The position numbers and the translations under genes are program-made. Positions 8,526-19,683 of a DNA stretch of 64,000 bases are shown here, in pieces. Position 1 is the first letter of the stretch. The number at the start of each line of letters is the position of its first letter. The notes beneath the pieces were generated by a model. It was not told the DNA's origin, ran no database searches, and saw nothing but the letters and a program-made list of their open reading frames with translations. The DNA is taken from positions 27,404-91,403 of the forward strand of contig NZ_VLTJ01000016.1 of NCBI RefSeq assembly GCF_007558815.1. The letters are read 5' to 3'. The stretch is from Verticiella sediminum. Its GTDB lineage: Bacteria > Pseudomonadota > Gammaproteobacteria > Burkholderiales > Burkholderiaceae_B.

Positions 8526-9269
8526 ATGTCCCAGTCCGAGCGCCCGATTCCCATCCTCACGTACCACCAGGTTGCGCCGCCGCCACCGTCCGGTACGCCG
8601 TTTCGCAGCCTGACGGTTGCTCCCGGCGTGTTTGCGCGGCACATGCGTGCGCTGCGCATGCTGGGCTGGCGCGGCTTGTCGATGCACGAGCTGATGCCGT
8701 ATCTGTCCGGCGAGCGCGAGGGCAAGGTGTTCGGCCTGACCTTCGACGACGGCTATCGCAACGTGCTGCAGCATGCCTTGCCCGTGCTGCGCGCCACCGG
8801 CCACACTGCGACCAACTACTTCGTCGCCGCGCATGCGGGGGGCACGAATTTCTGGGATGCCGGCAACGGCGTACCGGCCGCCGCGCTCATGAACGAGGAC
8901 GAGATCCGTAGCTGGGCGGCCGCGGGCATGGAGGTCGGTTCGCACACGCTTGACCATGCCCGCCTGACCGAGCTTGCCCCGGACGACGCCCGGCGCCAGA
9001 TCGACCATGCCCGCGCGCGGCTGGAGACTGTGGTGCAGCAGCCGGTGGAGGCCTTCTGTTATCCCTATGGCGCCTATGCGCCCGAGCACGCCGACATGGC
9101 GCGCGCAGCCGGCTATCGGACGGCGACCACGACGCGACGCGGGCGCACGCGCCGGGGTGACGATCCCTGGCACCTGCGCCGGGTTCCCGTGGTGCGTTCG
9201 ACGCATTTGCTCGGTTTGCTGCAGAAGATGATGACGGCCTACGAAGACCGGCGCGGAGAGCCTGCGTGA
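8526..9269 (+). CDS. NodB-type polysaccharide deacetylase
   Basis: A 247-residue carbohydrate esterase family 4 protein. The hallmark motifs are present: TFDDGY (about residue 73) with the metal-binding and catalytic aspartates, and SHTLDH (about residue 140) with the two metal histidines; FCYPYG gives the third motif. No signal peptide is visible, so it may act in the cytoplasm or at the inner-membrane face on a lipid-linked sugar. The stop overlaps the GTG start of the glycosyltransferase (GTGA), so the two are translationally coupled and probably build or trim the same glycan. Confidence 0.88.
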   Translation: MSQSERPIPILTYHQVAPPPPSGTPFRSLTVAPGVFARHMRALRMLGWRGLSMHELMPYLSGEREGKVFGLTFDDGYRNVLQHALPVLRATGHTATNYFVAAHAGGTNFWDAGNGVPAAALMNEDEIRSWAAAGMEVGSHTLDHARLTELAPDDARRQIDHARARLETVVQQPVEAFCYPYGAYAPEHADMARAAGYRTATTTRRGRTRRGDDPWHLRRVPVVRSTHLLGLLQKMMTAYEDRRGEPA

Positions 9270-10480
9270 GTGCAAGTTTCCCGGCTGCGGCACCGCATGG
9301 CCGCCGACTGCGGATCGCGTTCGTGGCGCGTCGCTTCGGCGCGCGCTTCGGCGGCGCCGAAGCCTATGGCGAGCGCGTGCTGGCCGAACTCGCGCAGCGC
9401 CACGACATCCATGTGTTCTGCCAGGAGTGGGACAGCCCGCTGCCGCTGGCGCACACCCTGGTCGGATGCAACCGCCGCCTGCCGCGCTGGCTGAACCTGC
9501 TCGACTTCGGCCGGCGCTGCGCGCCCTTGCTGCGCGGTTTCGACGTGGTGCACAGTCACGAGAACCTCTGGCTGGGCGATGTGCAAGTCGTACATGTCAT
9601 GCCGGTACGCTATTCGCGGTTGCACAATCCGCCGAGCTGGCGGCGCCGGCTGCGGTCGCTCACCAGCATGCGCTGGCTCACCTACTTGGCGCTCGAGGCG
9701 CTGCGCGTTCAGGCGCGCCCGCAGCGTACGGTCGTGGCGGCATCGGCCCTGATCGCGCAGCAACTGTCGACCGCCTATGCGCGCATGGCGCCGGTACAAG
9801 TGATCACACCCGGCGTGCAGCTTCCTGCGCAGCCCCGTGACCAGGCCGCTGCGCGCGCCCGGCTGGGCCTGACGCCGGGTCGCGTCTATCTGCTGTTGAT
9901 CGCCAACGACCCCGTGCGCAAGGGGCTGGACGCCGCGCTGGACGCGCTTGCCCGGCTGCCCGAGCGCACGCAGTTGCTCGTCGTCGGCGGCGACGCGGCC
10001 ACGGCCGAGCGCGTGCGGGCGAGCGCCCTGGCGTCGAACGTGGCGGCTCGTGTGCAAGCCTGGCCCGGCCAGCGCGATGTGGACGTGTTCTACGACGCCG
10101 CCGACATCTGCCTCTTCGCCACGCTGGGCGACGCTTTCGGCATGGTGCCGCTGGAGGCGATGGCGCACGGCCTGCCGGTGATCCTCAGCCCTGCGCGCTA
10201 CTGCGGCTTTGCGGGCCACCTGATGCCGGAGCGCGATGCGCTGGTTCTGGACGATCCGCGGGATAGCGGGGAGATCGCGCACGCCGTGCGTCGGCTGATG
10301 GACGATCCCGCGCTGTGCGAGGCTCTGGTCGCCGCCGGGCATCGTGTCGCGCAGACCTTCGGCTGGCGCACGATCGCGGCGCAGTTCGAGCACGTCTACC
10401 TGGCCGATGCGCGGGCGGACGTCCTGCTGCCGAGCCGCGAAGCGGGCGGCGGTGAGGATACGATCGCCGGTTCGCGCTAG
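9266..10480 (+). CDS. glycosyltransferase, GT4-like
   Basis: A 404-residue GT-B-fold transferase. The N-terminal half carries FGARFGGAEAYGERV, typical of the acceptor domain. The C-terminal half holds RKGLDAALDAL and the nucleotide-sugar region DAFGMVPLEAMAHGLPVI, whose E-x7-E-like segment is diagnostic of family 4. The GTG start overlaps the deacetylase stop, with GGAGAG just upstream. Likely product: a lipopolysaccharide core, capsule or exopolysaccharide linkage; the sugar donor is not deducible. Confidence 0.88.
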   Translation: MSASFPAAAPHGRRLRIAFVARRFGARFGGAEAYGERVLAELAQRHDIHVFCQEWDSPLPLAHTLVGCNRRLPRWLNLLDFGRRCAPLLRGFDVVHSHENLWLGDVQVVHVMPVRYSRLHNPPSWRRRLRSLTSMRWLTYLALEALRVQARPQRTVVAASALIAQQLSTAYARMAPVQVITPGVQLPAQPRDQAAARARLGLTPGRVYLLLIANDPVRKGLDAALDALARLPERTQLLVVGGDAATAERVRASALASNVAARVQAWPGQRDVDVFYDAADICLFATLGDAFGMVPLEAMAHGLPVILSPARYCGFAGHLMPERDALVLDDPRDSGEIAHAVRRLMDDPALCEALVAAGHRVAQTFGWRTIAAQFEHVYLADARADVLLPSREAGGGEDTIAGSR

Positions 10481-10512
10481 TGGCGTGTCGCCGCGTCCGG
10501 TCTTGGCGCGCT

Positions 10513-10546
10513 GCAAAAAAAACAATAACCCTGTGTGCTTCAGGGT
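10513..10546 (-). terminator. orphan minus-strand intrinsic terminator-like hairpin
   Basis: Read on the minus strand, ACCCTG-(7 nt)-CAGGGT is followed within a few bases by a run of eight T. The plus-strand T-tract is absent. No annotated minus-strand gene ends here, so it may stop antisense transcription from the clpB leader. Confidence 0.45.
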
Positions 10547-10574
10547 ATTGAAACCGCTCGCGGGGCCCCAATCT
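10546..10574 (+). promoter_or_regulatory. sigma-32-like heat-shock promoter of clpB
   Basis: TATTGAAA (10546-10553) is followed after 12 bp by CCCCAATCT (10566-10574). This resembles the sigma-32 consensus CTTGAAA with a CCCCAT-type -10 element. It sits about 160 bp before the clpB start, as expected for a heat-shock chaperone gene. Confidence 0.65.
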
Positions 10575-10710
10575 GCAGGTCAACGCCACAGTCCGGTATG
10601 CCATGTGCTGGCAAACGGGCAGTTGTGGCCAACGACTCATGCAGGATCTCCCACGGCCGGACAGACGGCGGCCAGGCTGCCCAGGGCGCGCCGAAGCGGG
10701 GGTTCCGGCA

Positions 10711-10727
10711 TTTTCCTGGAAGGAAAA
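10711..10727 (+). promoter_or_regulatory. Shine-Dalgarno-masking hairpin, possible RNA thermometer
   Basis: UUUUCC-UGGAA-GGAAAA forms a 6-bp stem with a 5-nt loop in the clpB leader. It pairs four U residues with the AAGGAAAA ribosome-binding region, ending 8 nt before the start codon. The layout resembles fourU thermometers. No folding energy was computed. Confidence 0.45.
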
Positions 10728-10735
10728 ACAGACCC

Positions 10736-13342
<2,607 letters not shown>

Positions 13343-13429
13343 GAAGGTCGGGCCGCCCCCCGCGCGGGCGGCCCCAGCGTGTGCGGACAGGCTGCCGCTA
13401 CGGGCGCAAACCATCCACGGCATCCACGA

Positions 13430-13463
13430 GGGCCGAGTCCTGTGCACAGGACTCGGCCCTTTT
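13430..13463 (+). terminator. rho-independent terminator after clpB
   Basis: A perfect 30-nt palindrome at 13430-13459 (GGGCCGAGTCC arms meeting at TGTGCACA) is followed by TTTT. It separates clpB from the hydrolase-thioesterase operon. Confidence 0.9.
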
Positions 13464-13518
13464 GGTCTGTGCTGGACGCTTGTACTGTTACACCTGCGCC
13501 ACCCACCTCGTCCGACAG

Positions 13519-14502
13519 ATGCCAGAAGCCATCCATGTTCCTGCCGCCGACGGTCATGCGCTGCGCGGCTTCGCCTGGCGGCACGCCGGCCCGCCGGCGC
13601 GAGCGCGGCCCGTCGTCATCGTCAACAGTGCGACATCGGTGGCATGCCGCTACTACGAACGCTTCGGCAACGCGCTGCACGAACAGGGCTGCGACGTGCT
13701 GACCTACGACTATCGGGGCATCGGCGGGTCCCGGCATGGCCCGCTGCGCCGGCTGTCGGCGGGCTGGCTCGATTGGGGCGTGCATGACTTCGAGGGCGTG
13801 CTCCGCTATGCCGCCGCGAACTTTCCCGGGCAGCCGATATATGTGGTCGGCCATTCGATCGGCGGCTTCGTGATCGGCCTGGCCCCGTCCGCATACCTGG
13901 TCGAGCGCATTTTCACGATGGGCGCGCAGTTCGCCTACTGGCGCGACTACGCGCGGCACGCGCGTGCGCGCATGTTCGTGCGCTGGCACGTCGCCATGCC
14001 GCTGATCGCGCGCGCCCTGGGTTACGTGCCGGCCAAGCGGCTGGGCTGGATGGAAGACACGCCCAAGGGCGTGGCGCTCGACTGGGCGCGCATGGGGCCG
14101 CGCTTCGAGGCCTCGCTGCGCGGTGCGGACCCGACGCTGGCAAGCCGCTTCGGCCAGGTGCGCGCGCCCATCCTGGCGCTGGGCGTCGAGGACGACCCCT
14201 TCGGCACCGTGCCCGCGATCGACCGCCTGCTCGGCTACTACACGCGCAGCGAGCGCCATCACCTGCGCCTCGCGCCCGCTGCGATCAGCGAGGCCGGCAT
14301 CGGCCATTTCGCTTTCTTTCACCAGCGGTTTCGCGCCTCGCTCTGGCCGCTCGCGATGGATTGGCTGCTCAGGCAGCGGCTTCCTGCCCCGCTGCCGGGG
14401 CCTTTGACACACTACCCCGCGCAAGACGGCATTCTTGCGCAAGAACCAGGACGCCCCCATCCGGGCACGTGCCTTTCTCCCAGGGACCGGAACAGCCCAT
14501 GA
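13519..14502 (+). CDS. alpha/beta hydrolase
   Basis: A 327-residue alpha/beta-hydrolase-fold protein. The nucleophile elbow is GHSIGG (about residue 115) with serine in the centre; the oxyanion region is near VNSATSVACRYY, and a candidate catalytic histidine lies in GIGHFAFF near residue 258. The N-terminus lacks a secretion signal. The last 40 or so residues are proline-rich and may be poorly structured. The stop overlaps the start of the thioesterase gene (ATGA), which suggests shared function in acyl-ester or acyl-CoA turnover. Substrate unknown. Confidence 0.8.
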   Translation: MPEAIHVPAADGHALRGFAWRHAGPPARARPVVIVNSATSVACRYYERFGNALHEQGCDVLTYDYRGIGGSRHGPLRRLSAGWLDWGVHDFEGVLRYAAANFPGQPIYVVGHSIGGFVIGLAPSAYLVERIFTMGAQFAYWRDYARHARARMFVRWHVAMPLIARALGYVPAKRLGWMEDTPKGVALDWARMGPRFEASLRGADPTLASRFGQVRAPILALGVEDDPFGTVPAIDRLLGYYTRSERHHLRLAPAAISEAGIGHFAFFHQRFRASLWPLAMDWLLRQRLPAPLPGPLTHYPAQDGILAQEPGRPHPGTCLSPRDRNSP

Positions 14503-14933
14503 ACGACAGCCAAGAACGGATCGCCAGCAGCTTTGCCGCGCAGGGCCTGATGCAAACCCTGGGCGCGAAGCTGGCCCTGGTGGCGGATGGCGAAGTGCAT
14601 ATCGAACTTGCCTTTTCCAGGCACCTCTCGCAGCAGCATGGTTTCGTGCACGCGGGGGCCATCACCAGCGTGCTGGACAGCGCCTGCGGCTACGCGGCGC
14701 TGACGCGGGCGCCACAGGGTTGCGAAGTCGTGACCGCGGAGTTCAAGATCAATCTCCTGCGGCCGGCGTTGGGCGAACGCTTCCTGGCCATCGGGAAGGT
14801 GCAGAACGCGGGGAAGTCGCTCACGGTGTGCACCGGCGAGGTTCGGGCGTTCGCCGGCGGCGAGGCCTCCGGCAAGGTGGTGGCCCTCATGCAGGCGACC
14901 ATTGCAAATGTCGCGGTGCGCGAGTCGGATTAG
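14499..14933 (+). CDS. PaaI-type hot-dog acyl-CoA thioesterase
   Basis: A 144-residue single hot-dog domain. The pattern HGFVHAGAITSVLDSACGYAA (about residues 47-67) is the conserved central helix of the PaaI/YbgC-like thioesterases, with the catalytic acidic residue in the helix. These enzymes release CoA from aromatic or short acyl-CoAs. It is translationally coupled to the preceding alpha/beta hydrolase. The gene ends 17 bp before the stop of a convergent Bug receptor gene. Confidence 0.82.
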   Translation: MNDSQERIASSFAAQGLMQTLGAKLALVADGEVHIELAFSRHLSQQHGFVHAGAITSVLDSACGYAALTRAPQGCEVVTAEFKINLLRPALGERFLAIGKVQNAGKSLTVCTGEVRAFAGGEASGKVVALMQATIANVAVRESD

Positions 14934-14949
14934 TCTTCGACCTGGCGAC

Positions 14950-15903
14950 CTACTGCCTGGCAATGTTCAGGGATTCTGCCACCTTGCCCAGCGCCGCATA
15001 CTCATCCCTGATCATGCGGTCCAGTTCGGCGCCGGTGCGTATCACGACCTGCTCGCCCGCATCTGCCACGAATTTCTGGACCGCGGGCTTTTGCGCGGCG
15101 TGGCTGAAGGCTGCCTGCAGCTTCTGCACCACGGGGAGCGGCAGGTTCTTGGGGCCCAGCACGCCGCGCCAGAGCAGGGTTTGTTCCTCTGGCACCCCGA
15201 TGTCGGTAAGGCTGGCGGCGTTGGGCAGCATGGGTGTGCGCTCGGCGGAACTGAGCAGCGGGCAGACGACCTTGCCGTTGTCCAGATGGGATTTGATCGG
15301 CAGGATGGAGCCGACATAGATGTCCACGTGGCCACCCAGGAAGTTGTTCAATGTGTCGCCTGCTCCCTTGAACGGGACACCAAGTACCGACAATTTCTTG
15401 GCGCGGAAAATGCGCTCGGATGCCAATTGCCCTATGCCGCCGACGCCGTCGTTGCCATAGGTGTACTTGCCGGGGTTCTTCTCCAAGGTGGCGATGAACT
15501 CCTGACCCGTGCGGGCGGGGAATTCCGACTTCACGCAGAATACATACGGCGCGCTGGATAGCTGGATGATGGGTGTGAAGTCGTCCGGACCGTAGCTGTC
15601 GCGCAGGCTATGCGGTACGGCTGTTACCGGGCTGTTCCAGACGGCGGCCAGGGTAGCGCCGTCCGGCGCCGAGCGGATCATCTGGTTCATGCCGATCGCG
15701 CCGCCGGCGCCGCCCACATTGACGACCACCAGCGGGCCGTCGAGTTTTTCCTCGGCCGCCAGCGCAAAGGTGCGAAAGAAACCGTCGGTGCCGCCACCCG
15801 GCGGGGCCGGGATGATCAGGCGTGCCTGCTGCGCGGCCGCGGGCAGGGCGAGCGCGAGCAGAGGGGCGGCGAGCAGGGCGCGAAGCAAAGCGTGCTTTTT
15901 CAT
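14950..15903 (-). CDS. Bug/TctC-family periplasmic solute receptor
   Basis: A 317-residue exported binding protein. An N-terminal signal peptide (MKKHALLRALLAAPLLALALP) ends near AAAQQ. The family's ligand loop is visible as PAPPGGGTDGFFR near residue 33, and the second loop as YGNDGVGGIGQLASE. Bug receptors feed carboxylates to tripartite tricarboxylate transporters or act as sensors. No TctA or TctB gene is adjacent, so this is an orphan receptor. It follows the aconitase gene by 36 bp, which suggests a tri- or dicarboxylate ligand handled by that enzyme. Confidence 0.9.
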   Translation of the reverse strand: MKKHALLRALLAAPLLALALPAAAQQARLIIPAPPGGGTDGFFRTFALAAEEKLDGPLVVVNVGGAGGAIGMNQMIRSAPDGATLAAVWNSPVTAVPHSLRDSYGPDDFTPIIQLSSAPYVFCVKSEFPARTGQEFIATLEKNPGKYTYGNDGVGGIGQLASERIFRAKKLSVLGVPFKGAGDTLNNFLGGHVDIYVGSILPIKSHLDNGKVVCPLLSSAERTPMLPNAASLTDIGVPEEQTLLWRGVLGPKNLPLPVVQKLQAAFSHAAQKPAVQKFVADAGEQVVIRTGAELDRMIRDEYAALGKVAESLNIARQ

Positions 15904-15939
15904 GATGACTGTCTCCTTCGGTGGTGAATGCGATAGGCT

Positions 15940-18714
15940 TCAACGGGCTTGCCGGGCCGCGCCGCAGCGTTGTCCGGACTGGCCGGCGTCATGCCAGGCG
16001 AGCTGGTGGCGCAGGACATGGGGCAGTACTCCGCCCTGGCGGATGTAGGCAGCCTCTCGGCTGGTCTCCACGCATAGACGCAACGCAACAGTGCTCGTGC
16101 GGCCGTCGCTTCGCCAGATGCGCAGATCCAGAATCTGGCCAGGTACGACATCCTGCCCGAGGCCTTCCACGGCGAACGTCTCGCTGCCGTCCAAGTCAAG
16201 GGTGTCGCTGTCGATGCCCTCGGGCAACTGACAGGGCAGGACGCCCATGCCGACAAGATTGCTGCGATGGATGCGTTCGAAGCTGCTGGCGATCACGGCA
16301 CGCACACCCAGCAGATAGGTACCTTTCGCCGCCCAGTCGCGGCTCGAACCCGTGCCGTACTCTCTGCCCGCGAAGACCAGTAGCGGCACTCCGCGCTCGC
16401 GGTACGTGGCCGCTGCCTCGCTGATCGACACGATGTTCCCGTCCGGTACCAGGCGGGTCCAGCCACCCTCGCGGCCCCCCGCCATCCGGTTGCGCAGGCG
16501 CACGTTGGCGAACGTGCCGCGGATCATGACCTCATGGTTGGCGCGGCGCGCCACATACGTGTTGAAGGATATGGGTGCCACACCGTTGGCCTGCAAATAG
16601 ATGCCTGCCGGCGAGTCCGGCGCGATGGCGCCGCCGGGACTGATGTGGTCGGTAGTGATCGAATCGCCCAGGATCGCCAGAGCGCGTGCGCCGGCGATCG
16701 CCTCAAGCGGTGCGGGGCTGGCCGGCACCGCTTGCAGAAAGGGAGGTCGGCGCAGGTAGGTGGACGCCTCGTTCCAGGTGTAGTGCTCGCCGTGCGGCGC
16801 GGGCAGGGCATCCCAGAGCGGATTGGTCAGCGCCTGCGCGGCGTAACCGATGCGAAAGTGCGTGCTGTCGGCGGCACAAGGCAGAAGCGCCTGGATATCG
16901 GCTTCTGCTGGCCAGAGATCCTGCAAGAATACGGGCACTCCCGTGCAGTCGAAGCCCAGCGGCTCCTTTTCCGTATCCAGAATGCGGCCCGCGATGGCAA
17001 AGGCGACGACCAGCGGAGGGCTCATCAGATAGTTGGCGCGAACGGCCGGGTGGACGCGTGCCTCGAAGTTGCGGTTGCCCGAAAGGACGGCGGCCACGAC
17101 CAGGTTCCGCTTGGCGATCTGCGTCTGTACGGCCTCGGGTAGCGGGCCGGAATTGCCCATGCATGTGGCGCACCCGAACCCCGCCACCTGGAATCCCAGA
17201 GATGCCAGGCTCTCCAGCAGGCCGGCTTGCTGCAGATAGGCCGCCACGGCCTTGGAGCCGGGCGTGAACGATGTCTTGACGTGCGGGGCCGCACGCAGGC
17301 CGCGGCGCACGGCGTGGCGCGCCAGCAAGCCGGCCGCCAGCAGTACGGCGGGGTTGGAAGTGTTGGCGCAGGAGGTGATGGCGGCAATGACGATATCGCC
17401 GTCGGCCAGCTCGGCCGGCGCCGCGAGGCCGGCGTTGCGTTGCTGTGGTTCGCGCACCGGCCGTCGCAGGAAGCTGCGCGTCGCATGGCCGAAGCCGCCT
17501 TGTTCCGCAGGCAGCGACAGCAGTCGCTCGAACTGTGCGGCCATGTCGCGCAGGTCGATACGGTCTTGCGGGCGGCTCGGCCCGCTGACGCTGGGGCGGA
17601 TTGTCGAGAGGTCGATGTGCAGCAGGGCGCTGTAGTCGATGTCGCCCGCGGCCGGGATGCCGAACATGTCTTGCGCGCGCCAATAGGCGCGTATGCGCTC
17701 CAGGTGTTCCGGCGAACGGCCCGTGCTGGCAAGATAGTCCATCGTGCGTTCGTCGATACAGAAGAATGCGGCGGTGGCACCGTATTCGGGCGCCATGTTG
17801 GCGATGGTGCAGCGCTCGGGCGCTGCAAGTTCCGCTGCCCCTGCGCCGACGAACTCCACGAATTTGCCGACGACGCCAGCCTGGCGCAAGTGCCGGGTCA
17901 AGGTCAGGGCGATATCGGTGGTGGTGATGCCAGCCCCCACGCGGCCCGAGAGTTCGACGCCCACCACGTCCGGCAGGCGCAACATCAAGGGTTGGCCGAG
18001 CATGGCGGCTTCGGCTTCGATCCCGCCCACCCCCCAGCCGAGCACACCCAGCCCGTTGATCATGGCGGTGTGGCTGTCGGGGCCGATCAAGCTGTCGGGG
18101 TACAGCAGATCGCCATCCTGGCATACCTGGTGCGCCAGGAACTCCAGGTTCACCTGGTGCAGGATGCCGTTGCCCGGCGGCACGATGCGGATGCGCTCGA
18201 AAGCTTGCGCGGCCCATTTGAGGAAACCATAGCGTTCGGCGTTGCGCGTGAACTCCAGGCGAAGGTTGCGTTCGGCGGCATCCGCGGCGCCGGCATGGTC
18301 CACCTGCAGCGAGTGGTCGACCACCAGGTCCACAGGTAGCGCCGGGGCGATGGCCGTGGCGGGCGCGCCGTGCTCGCGGGCCGCGTCGCGCATGGCCGCA
18401 AGATCGGCCAGCAGTGGGATGCCGGAGGCATCGGGAGCCAGGATGCGTGCGACCGTGAATGGGACGTCGGGACGCTGATCGTCGCGGGGCTGCCAGTCCA
18501 GCACGGCGCTCATCGCGCGCGTCATATCGTGGCTGCCGTCGTGGTGGCGCAGCAGGGCCTCCAGCACGATGCGCAAGGTGCAGGGCAGTCGGCGCAGATC
18601 GCGGGTGCTTCGCGCTTGCAGGGTGGACAGCGCATGGAAGGCCCCCAGGCGCCTGCCGTCCTGCGCGTACAGATCGCGACGGGAATCGGGCGGTGTGCAG
18701 GACGTCTCGTGCAT
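15940..18714 (-). CDS. aconitate hydratase family, AcnA-like
   Basis: A 924-residue [4Fe-4S] hydro-lyase with both the large catalytic part and the C-terminal swivel domain. The cluster cysteines are in SCANTSNP and GCATCMGNSG. The substrate-binding region DSHT is near residue 200, and the swivel motif GREYGTGSSRDWAAKG is near residue 795. The length and layout match AcnA/IRP-type enzymes rather than LeuC-LeuD pairs. Its place between an amidohydrolase (4-bp gap) and a Bug receptor suggests a pathway-specific aconitase and not the TCA-cycle copy. 2-Methylcitrate or another tricarboxylate is a possible substrate. Confidence 0.88.
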   Translation of the reverse strand: MHETSCTPPDSRRDLYAQDGRRLGAFHALSTLQARSTRDLRRLPCTLRIVLEALLRHHDGSHDMTRAMSAVLDWQPRDDQRPDVPFTVARILAPDASGIPLLADLAAMRDAAREHGAPATAIAPALPVDLVVDHSLQVDHAGAADAAERNLRLEFTRNAERYGFLKWAAQAFERIRIVPPGNGILHQVNLEFLAHQVCQDGDLLYPDSLIGPDSHTAMINGLGVLGWGVGGIEAEAAMLGQPLMLRLPDVVGVELSGRVGAGITTTDIALTLTRHLRQAGVVGKFVEFVGAGAAELAAPERCTIANMAPEYGATAAFFCIDERTMDYLASTGRSPEHLERIRAYWRAQDMFGIPAAGDIDYSALLHIDLSTIRPSVSGPSRPQDRIDLRDMAAQFERLLSLPAEQGGFGHATRSFLRRPVREPQQRNAGLAAPAELADGDIVIAAITSCANTSNPAVLLAAGLLARHAVRRGLRAAPHVKTSFTPGSKAVAAYLQQAGLLESLASLGFQVAGFGCATCMGNSGPLPEAVQTQIAKRNLVVAAVLSGNRNFEARVHPAVRANYLMSPPLVVAFAIAGRILDTEKEPLGFDCTGVPVFLQDLWPAEADIQALLPCAADSTHFRIGYAAQALTNPLWDALPAPHGEHYTWNEASTYLRRPPFLQAVPASPAPLEAIAGARALAILGDSITTDHISPGGAIAPDSPAGIYLQANGVAPISFNTYVARRANHEVMIRGTFANVRLRNRMAGGREGGWTRLVPDGNIVSISEAAATYRERGVPLLVFAGREYGTGSSRDWAAKGTYLLGVRAVIASSFERIHRSNLVGMGVLPCQLPEGIDSDTLDLDGSETFAVEGLGQDVVPGQILDLRIWRSDGRTSTVALRLCVETSREAAYIRQGGVLPHVLRHQLAWHDAGQSGQRCGAARQAR

Positions 18715-18718
18715 GACG

Positions 18719-19519
18719 TCAGAATCCGAAAAGACGCATGGCCGTGGTGCCCAGGATTTCCTGGCGCTGGGCGGGCTCGGGGACGCCGTGCTCGAGTGCC
18801 GTGAGGGCGCCGGCAATGCTCTGGTGTTCGTGGCGGGTGTGCGGCCAGTCCGATCCCCAAACCAGGTGGCCGCTGCCAAAGTGGGCCAGCAATTCGACGC
18901 TGATCTCCACGGCCGTCTGCGCGTCGGCGGATGTCCAGCCATTGCGGTAACCCGCCGCCAGCTTGACCCAGACGCGGCCGGTCTTGGCCTGCGACAGTAG
19001 GTACTGAAAGCCCGGATCGTGGCGGCCCAGCAGGTCGTCCGGACGCCCGAAGTGGTCGACCAGCACGCGCACGCCTGCGTCCAGCAGCGCAGGGACGAGC
19101 GCCGGCAGGTCGATCGCCGCGCGGTGGAGCTCGACCAGCATGTCGCGGCGGGCCAGTTCAGTGAGAAAGACCCGCCAGGCGGGGGCGTGCAAGGGCGGCA
19201 GCGCCAGGCCATCCAGGTTCAGACGGACGCCGACCACGCCGTCGCGCTGCAGTGTGTCCAGCGCTGCGGCAGGCGTGTCGACCGGAAGAACGGCAACACC
19301 GCGCAGCCGTTGCGGGTCCCGGCGCAGCGCGGCAAGCATGTGGCTGTTGTCAAAGCCCAGGAAACTGGGCTGCACCAGCACGGTGTGAGTGATGCCGGCG
19401 CGCGCGCCATGCTCGCGGTAGTCCTCCAGGGTGGCGTCGTAAGCAGGCGTATAGCGCCGCGCGGCCAGCATCGGCAGATCCTGGGTGAAGACGTGAACGT
19501 GGGTGTCGACGAGATTCAT
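18719..19519 (-). CDS. amidohydrolase-2 family metal hydrolase (lactonase-like)
   Basis: A 266-residue TIM-barrel hydrolase. The metal-binding motif DTHVHVF starts at residue 5, a histidine-bearing strand is in VDHFGR, and GSDWPHT near residue 222 holds the catalytic aspartate. This profile fits the 2-pyrone-4,6-dicarboxylate lactonase branch, which opens cyclic esters of carboxylic acids. It is first in an operon with the aconitase and Bug receptor and faces a GntR gene. A plausible route is that the lactone is opened here and the resulting tricarboxylate goes to the aconitase. That link is inference. Confidence 0.82.
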   Translation of the reverse strand: MNLVDTHVHVFTQDLPMLAARRYTPAYDATLEDYREHGARAGITHTVLVQPSFLGFDNSHMLAALRRDPQRLRGVAVLPVDTPAAALDTLQRDGVVGVRLNLDGLALPPLHAPAWRVFLTELARRDMLVELHRAAIDLPALVPALLDAGVRVLVDHFGRPDDLLGRHDPGFQYLLSQAKTGRVWVKLAAGYRNGWTSADAQTAVEISVELLAHFGSGHLVWGSDWPHTRHEHQSIAGALTALEHGVPEPAQRQEILGTTAMRLFGF

Positions 19520-19556
19520 GTTGCGATATTCCGACGAGGGTCAGCGTCTGCATTGA

Positions 19557-19571
19557 ACTATACGACTAGTC
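19557..19571. promoter_or_regulatory. candidate GntR operator overlapping the amidohydrolase promoter
   Basis: An 8-bp palindrome, GACTAGTC (19564-19571), lies beside ACTATA (19557-19562), which reads TATAGT as a -10 element on the minus strand. The site lies between the divergent amidohydrolase and GntR genes, so it is a likely repressor site. Confidence 0.45.
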
Positions 19572-19683
19572 AACTATGCAAGTCGGCGAAAACCCTAGTG
19601 AAGCGTCGGACATGCGTCGCCGGCCGTTGGCCTGATCCGGCGGGAACGCGATGCGGGGACTGCGCCTCGGTATACTCGCGCGC

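Noticed and set aside
15940..19212. A single 1090-residue protein fusing the aconitase with upstream sequence
   Set aside because: The upstream part is an off-frame shadow of the amidohydrolase gene. ATG 18714 four bases after that gene's stop gives a normal AcnA length.
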